Shown: positions 26,583 to 35,674 of the stretch, in pieces | Position numbering within the stretch: the first letter of the stretch is position 1 | Layout: the number at the start of each line of letters is the position of its first letter | Source of the DNA: Bin5 sp965218625 | Lineage (GTDB): Bacteria; Chloroflexota; Anaerolineae; Caldilineales; Caldilineaceae | NCBI GenBank assembly: GCA_965218625.1 | Contig: CBDCLG010000012.1 | Location: 428,577 to 492,576 of the forward strand | Reading direction: 5' to 3' | DNA: 64,000 bases | Program-made: the position numbers and the translations under genes | Notes under the pieces: model-generated | Databases searched by the model: none | What the model saw: only the letters and a program-made list of their open reading frames with translations | What the model was told of the DNA's origin: nothing

Positions 26583-27119
26583 ATGAATCGTCTTGTCGTG
26601 ATCGGCGTCAGCGGTTGCGGCAAGTCTGTATTAGCGCGCCAGATTTCCACGAGATTCGGCATGCCATACGTGGAACTGGATGCGCTGTACTGGGGAGAAA
26701 ACCGGCAGGCAGCTTCAAGAACAGTTTTCAGGGCGCGCGTCCAGGAGGCGACCTCCAGCGCAGCCTGGGTCGTGGACGGCAACTACAGCCAGAGCCGCGA
26801 CATCGTTTGGAGCAGGGCCACCCATGTTGTGTGGCTGGACTACGGCCTTTTTGCCATCATGTGGCGCGTCTCGTTTCGCACGCTGCGCCGCCTGCTCAGT
26901 CGACAGGCGTTGTGGAACGGAAATCGCGAATCGCTGCGCGTTGTTTTCGGGCGCAGCAGCATCGTCTGGTATGCTTTCACCAGTTATCGTCGCCACCGCG
27001 CAAAGTATGCGGCGCTTCTTGCAAACAGAGAGTCCAGGCACCTGAAAGTCAAACAGTTTGACAGCCCGAAGGAAGCGTCCGCCTGGCTGCAATCGCCAAC
27101 TCTCACGGATTTCCACTAG
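26583..27119 (+). CDS. P-loop kinase-like protein (FlaR/topology-modulation type)
   Basis: A 178-residue ATP-binding protein. Walker A GVSGCGKS is at about 8-15, followed by the adenylate-kinase-like YVELDALYW and VVDGNYSQSRDIVW, which define the FlaR/topology-modulation family in annotation. C-terminal Arg-rich helices (RRLLSRQALWNGNRE) form a lid-like part. Its substrate is unknown. It starts 19 bases after the hairpin that follows coxM and ends 5 bases before coxD, so it is in the maturation operon. A role in cofactor assembly is possible but unproven. Confidence 0.82.
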   Translation: MNRLVVIGVSGCGKSVLARQISTRFGMPYVELDALYWGENRQAASRTVFRARVQEATSSAAWVVDGNYSQSRDIVWSRATHVVWLDYGLFAIMWRVSFRTLRRLLSRQALWNGNRESLRVVFGRSSIVWYAFTSYRRHRAKYAALLANRESRHLKVKQFDSPKEASAWLQSPTLTDFH

Positions 27120-27124
27120 CCACT

Positions 27125-28081
27125 ATGCTGCCCTCCGTCGAATCGGTCGCCGAAGCCCTACGCACCAAGGCCTACATCGCCGACCACAGTTTGGCGACAT
27201 CGATCTTCCTTGCGCTCAGACTGAATCGTCCTCTCTTCCTGGAAGGGGAAGCCGGGGTCGGCAAGACAGAGGTAGCGAAGATCCTGTCGCAGATGCTCGA
27301 CACGCGGCTGATCCGCCTCCAGTGTTACGAAGGGCTGGACGTCAGTACAGCGGTGTACGAGTGGAACTACGCCCGCCAGATGCTGCAAATTCGCCTGATG
27401 GAGGCGACCGGTCATGTTGCCAATTCCCGCGCGCCGGCGGATGCGCCGGCAGAAAGGGGGCTGCAAGAGTCGGACATCCAGGACCTGTTCAGCGACACAT
27501 TTCTGCTGCGCAGGCCGCTGCTGCAGGCGATAGACAGCCGCGGGCAGCAGAATGGCAAGGCGCCTATCCTGCTGATCGATGAGTTGGACCGCGCGGATGA
27601 GGAATTTGAAGCCTTCCTGCTTGAAGTCTTGAGCGACTTCCAGATCACGGTGCCGGAAATTGGCACGATAAGGGCTTCAGTGCCGCCCGTTGTGGTGATA
27701 ACATCCAACCGGACGCGCGAGATTCACGACGCGCTGAAACGGCGCTGTCTCTACCACTGGATCGACTATCCCGGCTTCGAAAAGGAGTATCAGATCCTGC
27801 GTGCCAAAGTGCCGGACGCGTCGGAGAGGCTTTCGCGTGAGGTGGTCGGTTTTGTGCAGGAGTTGCGACGCGGAGAACTCTACAAGTTTCCGGGCGTCGC
27901 CGAAACACTGGACTGGATGAGCGCCCTCACCGCGCTGGACCAGGAGGAACTCACCGAAAGCGTTGTAGATGAAACGCTGGGCGTGCTCCTCAAGTACCGG
28001 GACGATATCGAGAAGGTTCAAGGGCAGACTGTCCGCGAGATCGTTCAGGTTCTGCGCAAGTCTGCCGCAATAGCAGAGTAG
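27125..28081 (+). CDS. coxD: MoxR-family AAA+ ATPase (CoxD-like)
   Basis: A 318-residue ATPase. Walker A GEAGVGKT is at 41-48, Walker B LLIDELDRAD at about 147-156, and sensor 1 is VVVITSNRTREI. MoxR proteins work with VWA-domain partners as metal-cofactor chaperones. CoxD is needed for maturation of the CODH active site in the studied systems. The VWA partner gene begins at the last base of this one, so the pair is tightly coupled. Confidence 0.92.
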   Translation: MLPSVESVAEALRTKAYIADHSLATSIFLALRLNRPLFLEGEAGVGKTEVAKILSQMLDTRLIRLQCYEGLDVSTAVYEWNYARQMLQIRLMEATGHVANSRAPADAPAERGLQESDIQDLFSDTFLLRRPLLQAIDSRGQQNGKAPILLIDELDRADEEFEAFLLEVLSDFQITVPEIGTIRASVPPVVVITSNRTREIHDALKRRCLYHWIDYPGFEKEYQILRAKVPDASERLSREVVGFVQELRRGELYKFPGVAETLDWMSALTALDQEELTESVVDETLGVLLKYRDDIEKVQGQTVREIVQVLRKSAAIAE

Positions 28082-29268
28082 TGCAGGTGCAATCCACAGC
28101 TCACCCGCCGCCGAACGCCACCGCAGGCGGGAATTTCCTCCAAAATCTCCTGCTGTTCGCCCGTCTTTTGCGCGGCCTGAGCATCCCGGTTACGCCGACA
28201 CAGATTCTGGACCTGGTTGAAGCATTGACGCAGATCGACCTGCGGGTGAGAGCGCAGGCGCGCGACGCGGCTCGAGCCGTTCTCGTCAACCGCAAGGAAC
28301 ACCTGGAGCTGTTCGACGAGGCCTTTGATCTCTTCTGGCGGGCCAGGGAAAGACAGGAGCTTGCCCGCTTCAATCTGGGCGAACTGCTGCAGCAGACGCC
28401 CCAGGGCGAGATACAGTACCGGCTCGTCCAGGCAAACCGCGAGCGAAAGGACGACCGGCAGTACCTTGACCAAGAGCCGTACGTCGATAAGATCTATACT
28501 TACAGCAGCGCCGAAGCCCTGCGAAGCAGGGACTTTGCCACGATGACCGAGTACGAATTGCAGCAGGTGAAAGAGTTCATGCAGCAGTTGCAGTGGTCGC
28601 CGGCGGAACGAAGGACGCGGCGCCGCGTACCTGCGGCAAACGGTGACCTTGTGGATCTGCGGCGGTCGATGCGTCAGAATATCCGCTACGGTGGGGAGCC
28701 GTTGGTGATCGCGCGGCGGCAGCGAAAAACCGCGCGACGCCCGATCATCGCCCTGGCCGACATCAGCGGCTCGATGGATCGCTACAGCCGCGTCCTGTTG
28801 CAGTTTCTTTTCTCGATCACGCACGCGCTGGACCGGGTGGAGGCATTTGTCTTCAGCACGCGGCTGACGCGAATCACGCGCCATCTGCGGCGGCGAGACA
28901 TCGACTCGGCGTTGGAGCGAACTGCCGATGCCGTGGATGACTGGGCAGGTGGCACGCGCATCGGCGAGGCGGTGCGTGCTTTCAATTTCGATTGGGCGCG
29001 CCGCGTCTGCGGGCAGGGGGCGATCGTCCTGGTCATCAGCGACGGCTGGGACCGAGGGGACCCGCAGATGCTGGAGCGGGAGATGGACCGCCTGCACCGC
29101 AGTTGCCACAGGCTGATTTGGCTCAACCCACTGCTCGGCTCGCCCAGTTACGAGCCACTGACGCGCGGGATAAAGGCCGCGCTGCCCCATACTGACGACT
29201 TTTTGCCGGTCCACAACCTGATCAGTCTGGAGCAGTTGGCGGACGTCCTGGCGGCGGCCCAGTCGTAA
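28081..29268 (+). CDS. coxE: VWA-domain protein (CoxE-like)
   Basis: A 395-residue protein starting at GTG 28081, overlapping the coxD stop by one base. The C-terminal half is a von Willebrand A domain with the MIDAS motif DISGS at about residue 227-231, the later GGTRIG segment and VISDGWDRGD. The N-terminal half is helical. It belongs to the CoxE family that partners a MoxR ATPase in inserting or activating the molybdenum centre of CODH-type enzymes. Cytoplasmic, perhaps membrane-associated. Confidence 0.92.
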   Translation: MQVQSTAHPPPNATAGGNFLQNLLLFARLLRGLSIPVTPTQILDLVEALTQIDLRVRAQARDAARAVLVNRKEHLELFDEAFDLFWRARERQELARFNLGELLQQTPQGEIQYRLVQANRERKDDRQYLDQEPYVDKIYTYSSAEALRSRDFATMTEYELQQVKEFMQQLQWSPAERRTRRRVPAANGDLVDLRRSMRQNIRYGGEPLVIARRQRKTARRPIIALADISGSMDRYSRVLLQFLFSITHALDRVEAFVFSTRLTRITRHLRRRDIDSALERTADAVDDWAGGTRIGEAVRAFNFDWARRVCGQGAIVLVISDGWDRGDPQMLEREMDRLHRSCHRLIWLNPLLGSPSYEPLTRGIKAALPHTDDFLPVHNLISLEQLADVLAAAQS

Positions 29269-29301
29269 CGGAACGCGGGGCCAAACCAAGAGAGGATCGC
29301 C

Positions 29302-29616
29302 TTGAAAGAGTTACTGGCCGACATCGACCAATGGCAGGCAGAAGGCAAGCGCGTCGCGCTGGCGACGGTCGTGCAGGTCTACGGATCGGCGCCCCGTCCC
29401 CTGGGCGCCAAGCTGGCGGTATCCGAAGACGGCGCGATGGTCGGCTCGGTGAGCGGAGGCTGCGTCGAGAGCGCCGCGGTACAGGAAGCGCTTGAGGTGT
29501 TGTCGACGGGCAGACCGCGCCTGGTCGCCTACGGGATCGCGGATGAGACCGCCTGGGAGGTGGGCCTGGCCTGCGGCGGCACGATTGAAGTCTTTATCGA
29601 GCCATTGGATTGGTAG
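29302..29616 (+). CDS. XdhC/CoxI-family protein, N-terminal-domain-only form
   Basis: A 104-residue protein starting at TTG 29302 after GAGAGGA. It carries the XdhC_CoxI N-terminal domain with the typical ALATVVQVYGSAPRPLGAKLAV and GSVSGGCVESAAV motifs. The next gene carries the C-terminal Rossmann-type domain, so XdhC is a two-protein form here. XdhC proteins bind molybdenum cofactor and aid its sulfuration and insertion. An assembly split is unlikely because the gap contains a stop, a ribosome binding site and a new start. Confidence 0.88.
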   Translation: MKELLADIDQWQAEGKRVALATVVQVYGSAPRPLGAKLAVSEDGAMVGSVSGGCVESAAVQEALEVLSTGRPRLVAYGIADETAWEVGLACGGTIEVFIEPLDW

Positions 29617-29638
29617 CGGCTGCGACAGGAAGAGAAAA

Positions 29639-30403
29639 GTGGCTGAACTGTTCGACGCGCTCGCGCAAGCGATACGGCAAGATGAACTGTGCGCGGTCGT
29701 CACAACGCTGGGTGGACCCGAAATCGGCGGCAAGCTCCTGGTGCAGCGGGCAAGCGCACCGGACCGCGGCGGCTTCGCGCTCACTTCGGTGGGGACCCTG
29801 GGCAGCCCCGCATTGGATCAGGCGGCCGTTGCCCATGCCGAGGCCGCGATGGAAGCGCGTAAGACGACGCGCGTTTCGCTATCGATCGAAGCGTCGGACT
29901 GGGATCTCCTGATCGACGTTCACGTGCCGCAGGAGGTGCTGGTGATTGTGGGCGCAGTGCACATCGCCATTCCTCTCGTCACCTTTGCGCGCGAACTCGG
30001 GCTGCGCACTGTCGTCGTCGACGCCCGCACAATCTTCGCCACCCAAGATCGATTTGGCCACGTGGATGAGCTGATTCAGCGCTGGCCCGAGGACGCTTTG
30101 CAGGAGATGACGCTGAACGAATCGACCTACGTCGTCACCCTGACGCACGACGAAAAGCTGGACACGCCCGCGTTGATCTGCGCGCTGAGCTGTCCGGTCG
30201 GCTACGTCGGCGCGCTAGGGTCGCGGCGCACGCACGCCAAGCGCGTGACGGCACTGCAGGCGGCAGGCGTCAGCGAAGAGCAGATTGCTCGCATCCACGC
30301 GCCGATCGGGCTGGACCTGGGCGCGCGCAGCCCCGGTGAGATCGCGCTGTCGATCATCGCTGAGATCATGCAAGTCCGTAACCGGAGGGGGGAGGGCAAA
30401 TGA
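29639..30403 (+). CDS. XdhC/CoxF-family protein with Rossmann C-terminal domain
   Basis: A 254-residue protein from a GTG at 29639 after AGGAAGAG. The first 90 residues repeat an XdhC-like N-terminal region (VVTTLGGPEIGGKLLVQ). The rest is the XdhC Rossmann domain with VLVIVGAVHIAIPLVTFARELG, VVDARTIFATQDRF, VGYVGALGSRRTHAKR and IHAPIGLDLGARSPGEIALSI. It is predicted to handle molybdopterin cytosine dinucleotide for CoxL. Its stop overlaps the glcD start by four bases (ATGA), linking the cox and glc genes. Confidence 0.9.
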   Translation: MAELFDALAQAIRQDELCAVVTTLGGPEIGGKLLVQRASAPDRGGFALTSVGTLGSPALDQAAVAHAEAAMEARKTTRVSLSIEASDWDLLIDVHVPQEVLVIVGAVHIAIPLVTFARELGLRTVVVDARTIFATQDRFGHVDELIQRWPEDALQEMTLNESTYVVTLTHDEKLDTPALICALSCPVGYVGALGSRRTHAKRVTALQAAGVSEEQIARIHAPIGLDLGARSPGEIALSIIAEIMQVRNRRGEGK

Positions 30404-31845
30404 GCGTTCACCCCTTGATGCAGGAGCTGGCAAGCCTCTATTCGGAAGAGCGCCTATTGACCCGCCCGGGCCAGCTGATGGCGTATGAGTCGGACGCGCT
30501 GACGGCATTTCAACAGAGACCTGCAGCAGTGGTCATTGCGGAGAGTAGCGAAGAGGTCATCGAGACCATCCGCCTCTGTCACGCCAACGACGTTCCATTT
30601 GTGGCCAGGGGCAGCGGCACCAGCCTGTCCGGCGGATCGCTGCCGATCGCGGACGGCATCGTGATTGCGCTCAACCGCCTGAACCGCATCCTGCGGCTCG
30701 ACCCGGAGGAACGCATCGCTGTCGTCGAGCCGGGCGTCGTAAATCTCAAAGTCTCTGAAGCGGCCAAGCCCTACGGCCTCTACTACGCGCCAGACCCATC
30801 GAGCCAGTCGATTTGCACGATCGGCGGCAACGTCGCATTCAATTCGGGCGGCGCGCACTGCCTGAAGTATGGCATGACCAGCAACCATGTGCTGGGGATG
30901 ACCATTGTGCTGCCGGACGGCGAAATCGCGGAGCTGGGCGGCGAAAGCCTGGAGGGCGTCGGTCCCGACCTGCCGGGGTTTTTCGTCGGCAGCGAAGGGC
31001 TGTTCGGCGTGGCGCTGGAGATCACACTGCGATTGCTGCCGATCCCGCAGTCATATCGCACTGTGTTGGCCGCGTATAACTCGCTGCACGCGGCGGGCGA
31101 CGCGGTGACAGCAGTGGTTGCTTCCGGGCTGCTTCCGGGCGCGATCGAGATCATGGATGCGCTTGCAATCAAAGCCGCCGAGGTGGGCGCCAAAGCCGGG
31201 TATCCGACCACGCCGGCGCTGTTGATCGTCGAGCTGGAGGGCGAAGAGAGCGCGGTCGAGGCCGAGTTCGCCCAGCTGATGCAGATCATCGAAGAGACTG
31301 CCCCGGTAGAGGTACGCATGGCCCAGACCGCGGATGAGCGCGCCCGCATCTGGAAGGGCCGCAAGGCGGCCTTTTCGGCGGTGGGACGGCTGGCCCCGGA
31401 CTATATCGTCCAGGATGGCGTCGTGCCGCGTAGCCGGCTGGGCGACGCGCTGGCCGAGATCGACCGGCTGAGCGGCAGCTACGGCATCGAGGTGGCAAAC
31501 GTATTCCACGCCGGTGACGGGAATCTGCACCCACTGATCCTGTTCGACGGACGCGAGGAGGGTGCATTGGAACGCGCTGAGGAGCTGGCCGGAGAAATCC
31601 TCGAGCTGTGTATAAACCTGGGCGGTTCGATCACGGGCGAGCACGGTGTTGGTATGGAAAAACGCGCCTTTCTACCCAAGATGTACGGGCCCAAAGAGAT
31701 GCAGGCGATGGAGGATGTGCGGCGCAGTGTGGACGGCAAGTCCCTGGCCAATCGGGGAAAGATGCTTCCGTCGGGCGAAGCCGAGTCGCTGGCGCATGTC
31801 GGCCCGCATCCGCTGGAGAAAGCCGGCGTTATCTTTCGAGATTAG
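30400..31845 (+). CDS. glcD: Glycolate oxidase FAD subunit
   Basis: A 481-residue FAD-linked oxidase of the VAO/GlcD family. The FAD-binding core contains VARGSGTSLSGGS and SICTIGGNVAFNSGGAHCLKYG. The C-terminal part has VANVFHAGDGNLHPLI and GEHGVGMEKR with the conserved His residues. With glcE and glcF it forms glycolate (2-hydroxy acid) dehydrogenase, producing glyoxylate and feeding electrons to quinone. It overlaps the preceding XdhC gene by four bases and has a strong GGAGGGGGGAGG site. D-lactate dehydrogenase is an alternative, but glcE and glcF favour glycolate. Confidence 0.9.
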   Translation: MSVHPLMQELASLYSEERLLTRPGQLMAYESDALTAFQQRPAAVVIAESSEEVIETIRLCHANDVPFVARGSGTSLSGGSLPIADGIVIALNRLNRILRLDPEERIAVVEPGVVNLKVSEAAKPYGLYYAPDPSSQSICTIGGNVAFNSGGAHCLKYGMTSNHVLGMTIVLPDGEIAELGGESLEGVGPDLPGFFVGSEGLFGVALEITLRLLPIPQSYRTVLAAYNSLHAAGDAVTAVVASGLLPGAIEIMDALAIKAAEVGAKAGYPTTPALLIVELEGEESAVEAEFAQLMQIIEETAPVEVRMAQTADERARIWKGRKAAFSAVGRLAPDYIVQDGVVPRSRLGDALAEIDRLSGSYGIEVANVFHAGDGNLHPLILFDGREEGALERAEELAGEILELCINLGGSITGEHGVGMEKRAFLPKMYGPKEMQAMEDVRRSVDGKSLANRGKMLPSGEAESLAHVGPHPLEKAGVIFRD

Positions 31846-31945
31846 GAACTTCAATTGCGGCGTGTTGCAAATGTTCGCAGGAATCGACTTGGCGCAGGAC
31901 CGGTGAAGGCCGTCCGGTTGGCGCCCGGTCGGGGATCCGGGGCCG

Positions 31946-33094
31946 GTGGTGGAAGCAGTCTCGACCGTAGCTGAGATTCAGGATGGCGTGCGGGCAGCGC
32001 GGCGCGTGCGCGTGCGGGGCGGTGGGTCCAAGCCGGCCTTGTCGACCGACTGTCGCGCAGGTGACGCACTGGCGCTGAATCTGTCCGGGTTGAGTGGTGT
32101 GGTCGAATATCAGGCGGACGAGTACACGTTCACGGCCCGTGCCGGCACGCCGGTTGCCGATGTCGAGGCGATGCTGGCGGAACGGGGCCAGTATCTCCCC
32201 TTTGACCCACCGTTCGCGGCGCGAGGGGCAACGCTGGGCGGAACAGTCGCCGCCGGCCTGAGCGGTTCGGGCCGCTACCGATACGGCGGGGTGCGCGACT
32301 TTCTGATCGGCATACGCTTCGTCGACGGACAGGGGCAGGAGGTGCGAGGCGGCGGCACAGTGGTGAAAAATGCGGCCGGTTTCGACTTTCCCAAGCTCTT
32401 CGTAGGCAGCTTGGGCCGGCTGGGCGTTCTTACCGAACTGACCTTCAAGGTCTTTCCGCAGCCGCCCGCTTTTGCAACGGTCACTTCCGAGTTTGACACG
32501 CTCGCAGATCTGCTTTCAGCGCTGAACGCGGTGACGGAAGGCGCAATCGATCTGCACGCGGTCGACTTTGGACCATCGGAAGATGGTTGGACCCTGTGGG
32601 TGCGCATTGGCGGGTTGTCCGCAACGCTGGAGCAGCGGGTACTGGCGTTGCAGGCTCTGGTTTCTGGGGGCGAGAACGCGCCGCGCCGTATCGATGCGCT
32701 GCTTGGCCGTGATGAGGACGACTTGTGGCAGCGGGCGCGCGCAATGGCCTGGCTGCCGGAGGGCCTCGGGCTGGCGAGAGTGCCGTTGACGCCGCGAAGG
32801 ATCGCGGCGGTGGAGGAGGTTTTCTGCGCCGTCGAAGGGGCGGCGCGGCGATATAGTGTGGGCGGTAACCTGCTGTGGCTGGGCTGGCGCGAGGAAGAAG
32901 CGGCCGCCGGCTCTACCAACCTGAATGACCTCCTGTTACGCCTGGATTTGCGCGGCATTCAGCTTGTTGGCCAAGCGCAGGGAGACTGGCCCAACGACGG
33001 CAACGGTCCCTTCCTGGGCAAACCGTTACCGAACCCATTTCTGCGGCGGATCGCCGCCTCGCTGGACCCGGCGGGCAAGTTCGGTAGCTACTAA
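31946..33094 (+). CDS. glcE: Glycolate oxidase FAD-binding subunit GlcE
   Basis: A 382-residue FAD-binding protein from a probable GTG start at 31946. The N-terminal RVRGGGSKPAL and LGGTVAAGLSGSGRYRYGGVRDFLIGIRFV motifs are typical of GlcE, a shorter relative of GlcD. The C-terminal half is weakly conserved. It is the second subunit of the glycolate oxidase complex. The 100-base gap from glcD has no clear signal. Confidence 0.87.
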   Translation: MVEAVSTVAEIQDGVRAARRVRVRGGGSKPALSTDCRAGDALALNLSGLSGVVEYQADEYTFTARAGTPVADVEAMLAERGQYLPFDPPFAARGATLGGTVAAGLSGSGRYRYGGVRDFLIGIRFVDGQGQEVRGGGTVVKNAAGFDFPKLFVGSLGRLGVLTELTFKVFPQPPAFATVTSEFDTLADLLSALNAVTEGAIDLHAVDFGPSEDGWTLWVRIGGLSATLEQRVLALQALVSGGENAPRRIDALLGRDEDDLWQRARAMAWLPEGLGLARVPLTPRRIAAVEEVFCAVEGAARRYSVGGNLLWLGWREEEAAAGSTNLNDLLLRLDLRGIQLVGQAQGDWPNDGNGPFLGKPLPNPFLRRIAASLDPAGKFGSY

Positions 33095-33184
33095 CATCAG
33101 TTCTTGGCAACTTCACCAATACGAAGGGAATGAGTTTCAGCAATCATCCGCAATTGCAGGACTGCAGTTTCGAGGAGAAATCTG

Positions 33185-34153
33185 ATGAAAGCAATTCGCG
33201 TGCAGGAAGTCGGCGCACCAGATGTACTTCAGATCGTGGACGTGGCGGTTCCTGAGCCGGACGCGGGCGAGGCCCGCGTGAAGATCGAGGTCGCGGGCGT
33301 CAACTTTATCGACACCTACCACCGCCGGGGCTGGTATCCTATGCCGCTTCCTTTCACGCCGGGCGTTGAGGGCGCGGGCATCGTCGAAGCCGTCGGAGAG
33401 GGTGTAACCGAGGTGGCGGTGGGCGATACGGTAGCCTACGGTATGACGGCCGGCTCGTATGCCGAATACGCCATCGTGCCGTCCAAGGTGCTTGTAAAGC
33501 GGGCGGCAGGCGTGGATGCGCAAAAAGGCGCGGCAGCGATGATTCAGGGATTGACGGCACACTACCTGGCGTGCAGCACCTACCCGCTCAAGCCGGGGGA
33601 CACCTGTCTCGTCCATGCCGCGGCGGGCGGGACCGGCGCCCTGCTGGTGCAGATCGCCAAGTTGCGCGGGGCTCGCGTGATCGGTACGGTCTCGACTGAA
33701 GAGAAGGCGCGCATCGCTACGGCGGCTGGCGCAGACGACACAGTCCGCTACACCGAGGTGGATTTTTCCGAGGCCGTGCGAGACCTGACCGGAGGCGCCG
33801 GCGTCGATGTTGTGTATGATTCGGTCGGAATCGACACATTCGACAAGAGCCTGGACTGCCTCAAGCCGCGCGGGTATATGGTGTTATTTGGCCAGGCCAG
33901 CGGTGTCGTGCCGTCGTTCGATCTGCAGACCCTGAACCAGAAAGGGTCGCTCTATGTGACCCGGCCCAGCCTCGCATCCTACATGCTGACGCGTGAGGAG
34001 CTGGAGGGCCGCGCCAACGACGTATTCAGCTGGATCGCTGAAGGGAAGCTCACGATTCGTATTGACCGCACCTTTGCCCTGGATGACGCACGCGGCGCAC
34101 ACAGCTACCTGGAGGCGCGCCAGACCAAGGGCAAGGTGTTGCTGACGACGTAA
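33185..34153 (+). CDS. qor: NADPH:quinone reductase, zinc-independent MDR family
   Basis: A 322-residue QOR-like enzyme after a GAGGAGAAA site. Marks are the N-terminal GVNFIDTYHRRGWYPMPLPFTPGVEGAG, the NADP motif AAAGGTGALLVQIAK, and the C-terminal HSYLEARQTKGKVLL. It lacks the zinc-binding Cys/His set of alcohol dehydrogenases. It sits inside the glcE-glcF interval, an unusual place, so a role in electron transfer from the same pathway is possible. The symbol follows homology, not tested function. Confidence 0.88.
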   Translation: MKAIRVQEVGAPDVLQIVDVAVPEPDAGEARVKIEVAGVNFIDTYHRRGWYPMPLPFTPGVEGAGIVEAVGEGVTEVAVGDTVAYGMTAGSYAEYAIVPSKVLVKRAAGVDAQKGAAAMIQGLTAHYLACSTYPLKPGDTCLVHAAAGGTGALLVQIAKLRGARVIGTVSTEEKARIATAAGADDTVRYTEVDFSEAVRDLTGGAGVDVVYDSVGIDTFDKSLDCLKPRGYMVLFGQASGVVPSFDLQTLNQKGSLYVTRPSLASYMLTREELEGRANDVFSWIAEGKLTIRIDRTFALDDARGAHSYLEARQTKGKVLLTT

Positions 34154-34181
34154 CCTGCACAAGTTCTACTGCTGATAACCC

Positions 34182-35441
34182 ATGAAGCATTCGATTCCGG
34201 TAGACTCTCTCGGCCCACAGGCGCCCTCCATGGCGGAAGCCGTGGCAAGCTGCGTGCATTGCGGCTTCTGCCTGCCATCCTGCCCCACATACCTGGCGCT
34301 GGGTGAGGAGATGGACTCGCCGCGCGGGCGCATTGTGCTGATGAAAGGGGCGCTGGAGGGAGAACTGGCGCAGGAGGAGGTGCTCCCCCACGTGGACCGC
34401 TGCCTGGGCTGCCTGGCCTGCGTGACGGCCTGCCCCTCGGGCGTGGAGTACGGCGATCTGCTTACGCCCTTCCGCGAGATGGCGGAAAAACAGCGCAGCC
34501 GGCCCTTCGTGCAGGAGTTGACGCGCACGCTGACCAATCAGACGCTGCCCTATCCGGGACGCTTCCGCGCGGCGGCGGTGATGGGTCGCTATACGAAGGT
34601 GTTCAGGCGCCTGCTCCCGCCGGCCCTGCGCACGATGCTCGAACTGCTGCCGGACCGGCTGCCGCCGCGCGAGAATCTACCCCCTGTTTCGCCGGCGAGG
34701 GGAAGGCGGCGGGCGCGGGTAGCCTTGCTGAGCGGCTGCGTACAGCAGGTATTGACGCCCGGCATCAACCGCGCTACACTCGACGTTCTGACTCGCAACG
34801 GAGTCGAAGTGGTCATTCCAGCGCGGCAGGGTTGCTGCGGCGCGTTGTCGATGCACACCGGCGCCGCCGAGCAGGCGCGAACGCTGGCAAGGCGGAATCT
34901 CAATGCTTTCGACCTGAACGAGTGCGACGCGGTGGTGACGAACGCGGCCGGCTGCGGTTCCGGGATGCACGAGTACCCTTTGCTGTTCGCCGGAGAAGCC
35001 GAGGAGCAAACCGCGGCCAATTTTGCTGCCAAGGTACAGGATATTACCGTCTTTCTGGACAGGCTTGGAATCGAAGCGCCGCCCGCGCTCGCGCAGCCGG
35101 TCACGGCGGCCTATCACGACGCCTGCCATCTGGCCCACGCGCAGGGGGTCACGGACGCGCCGCGCAGGCTGCTTTCAACGATCCCCAATTTGACGCTGGC
35201 GCCTGTCCCTGAAGGGGAAATCTGTTGTGGTTCGGCGGGAAGCTACAACATCGAACAGCCGGAAATCGCTGCGCAGCTGGGTCGGCGCAAGGCTGAAGCG
35301 ATCGTTGGGACGGGCGCGCAGGCGGTCGTGACCGGCAACATTGGCTGCATGACCCAGATCGAAAGCCACCTTCGCCGCCTGGGACATCCTCTGCCTATCT
35401 ACCACACGGTTGAACTGCTTAACGGGCTGGCCATCTCTTAA
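34182..35441 (+). CDS. glcF: Glycolate oxidase iron-sulfur subunit
   Basis: A 419-residue protein with two [4Fe-4S] motifs, CVHCGFCLPSC (Cys24, 27, 30, 34) and CLGCLACVTAC (Cys74, 77, 80, 84). Two CCG domains follow, with QGCCGALSMH and EICCGSAGSY. This is the standard GlcF/HdrD-like layout for passing electrons from the GlcD flavin to the quinone pool. It is the last gene of the glcD-E-qor-F run, and a convergent gene follows. Confidence 0.92.
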   Translation: MKHSIPVDSLGPQAPSMAEAVASCVHCGFCLPSCPTYLALGEEMDSPRGRIVLMKGALEGELAQEEVLPHVDRCLGCLACVTACPSGVEYGDLLTPFREMAEKQRSRPFVQELTRTLTNQTLPYPGRFRAAAVMGRYTKVFRRLLPPALRTMLELLPDRLPPRENLPPVSPARGRRRARVALLSGCVQQVLTPGINRATLDVLTRNGVEVVIPARQGCCGALSMHTGAAEQARTLARRNLNAFDLNECDAVVTNAAGCGSGMHEYPLLFAGEAEEQTAANFAAKVQDITVFLDRLGIEAPPALAQPVTAAYHDACHLAHAQGVTDAPRRLLSTIPNLTLAPVPEGEICCGSAGSYNIEQPEIAAQLGRRKAEAIVGTGAQAVVTGNIGCMTQIESHLRRLGHPLPIYHTVELLNGLAIS

Positions 35442-35587
35442 CCGGCCGTTTACGTCTTCTTCGCTGCAGCTCAACCCGCTCCGCATATTCTCAGATTCGA
35501 AGTAACCAGCCTCTCTACCTCAGGTCCTGCGGCTCTGCGCGGCTCTGGCGCGAAAATTCCTCGCTGGATTCTCCCAGTGGTTCCGGT

Positions 35588-35621
35588 CGCCGCCGAGTTC
35601 GCATGGAAACGGTCGGCGGCG
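35588..35621. terminator. Inverted repeat between convergent glcF and ilvE-like genes
   Basis: CGCCGCCGA (35588-35596) and TCGGCGGCG (35613-35621) form a perfect 9-bp stem with a 16-base loop between two converging genes. There is no T-run, so a two-way terminator is only a suggestion. Confidence 0.35.
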
Positions 35622-35674
35622 TCTCCTGGGTGCGGTCCGTTCGGGGGGACGGGCCCAACACCTTCACCATGCTG

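Noticed and set aside
28045..29289. Minus-strand 414-codon frame
   Set aside because: It is antisense to coxE with its intact VWA motif.
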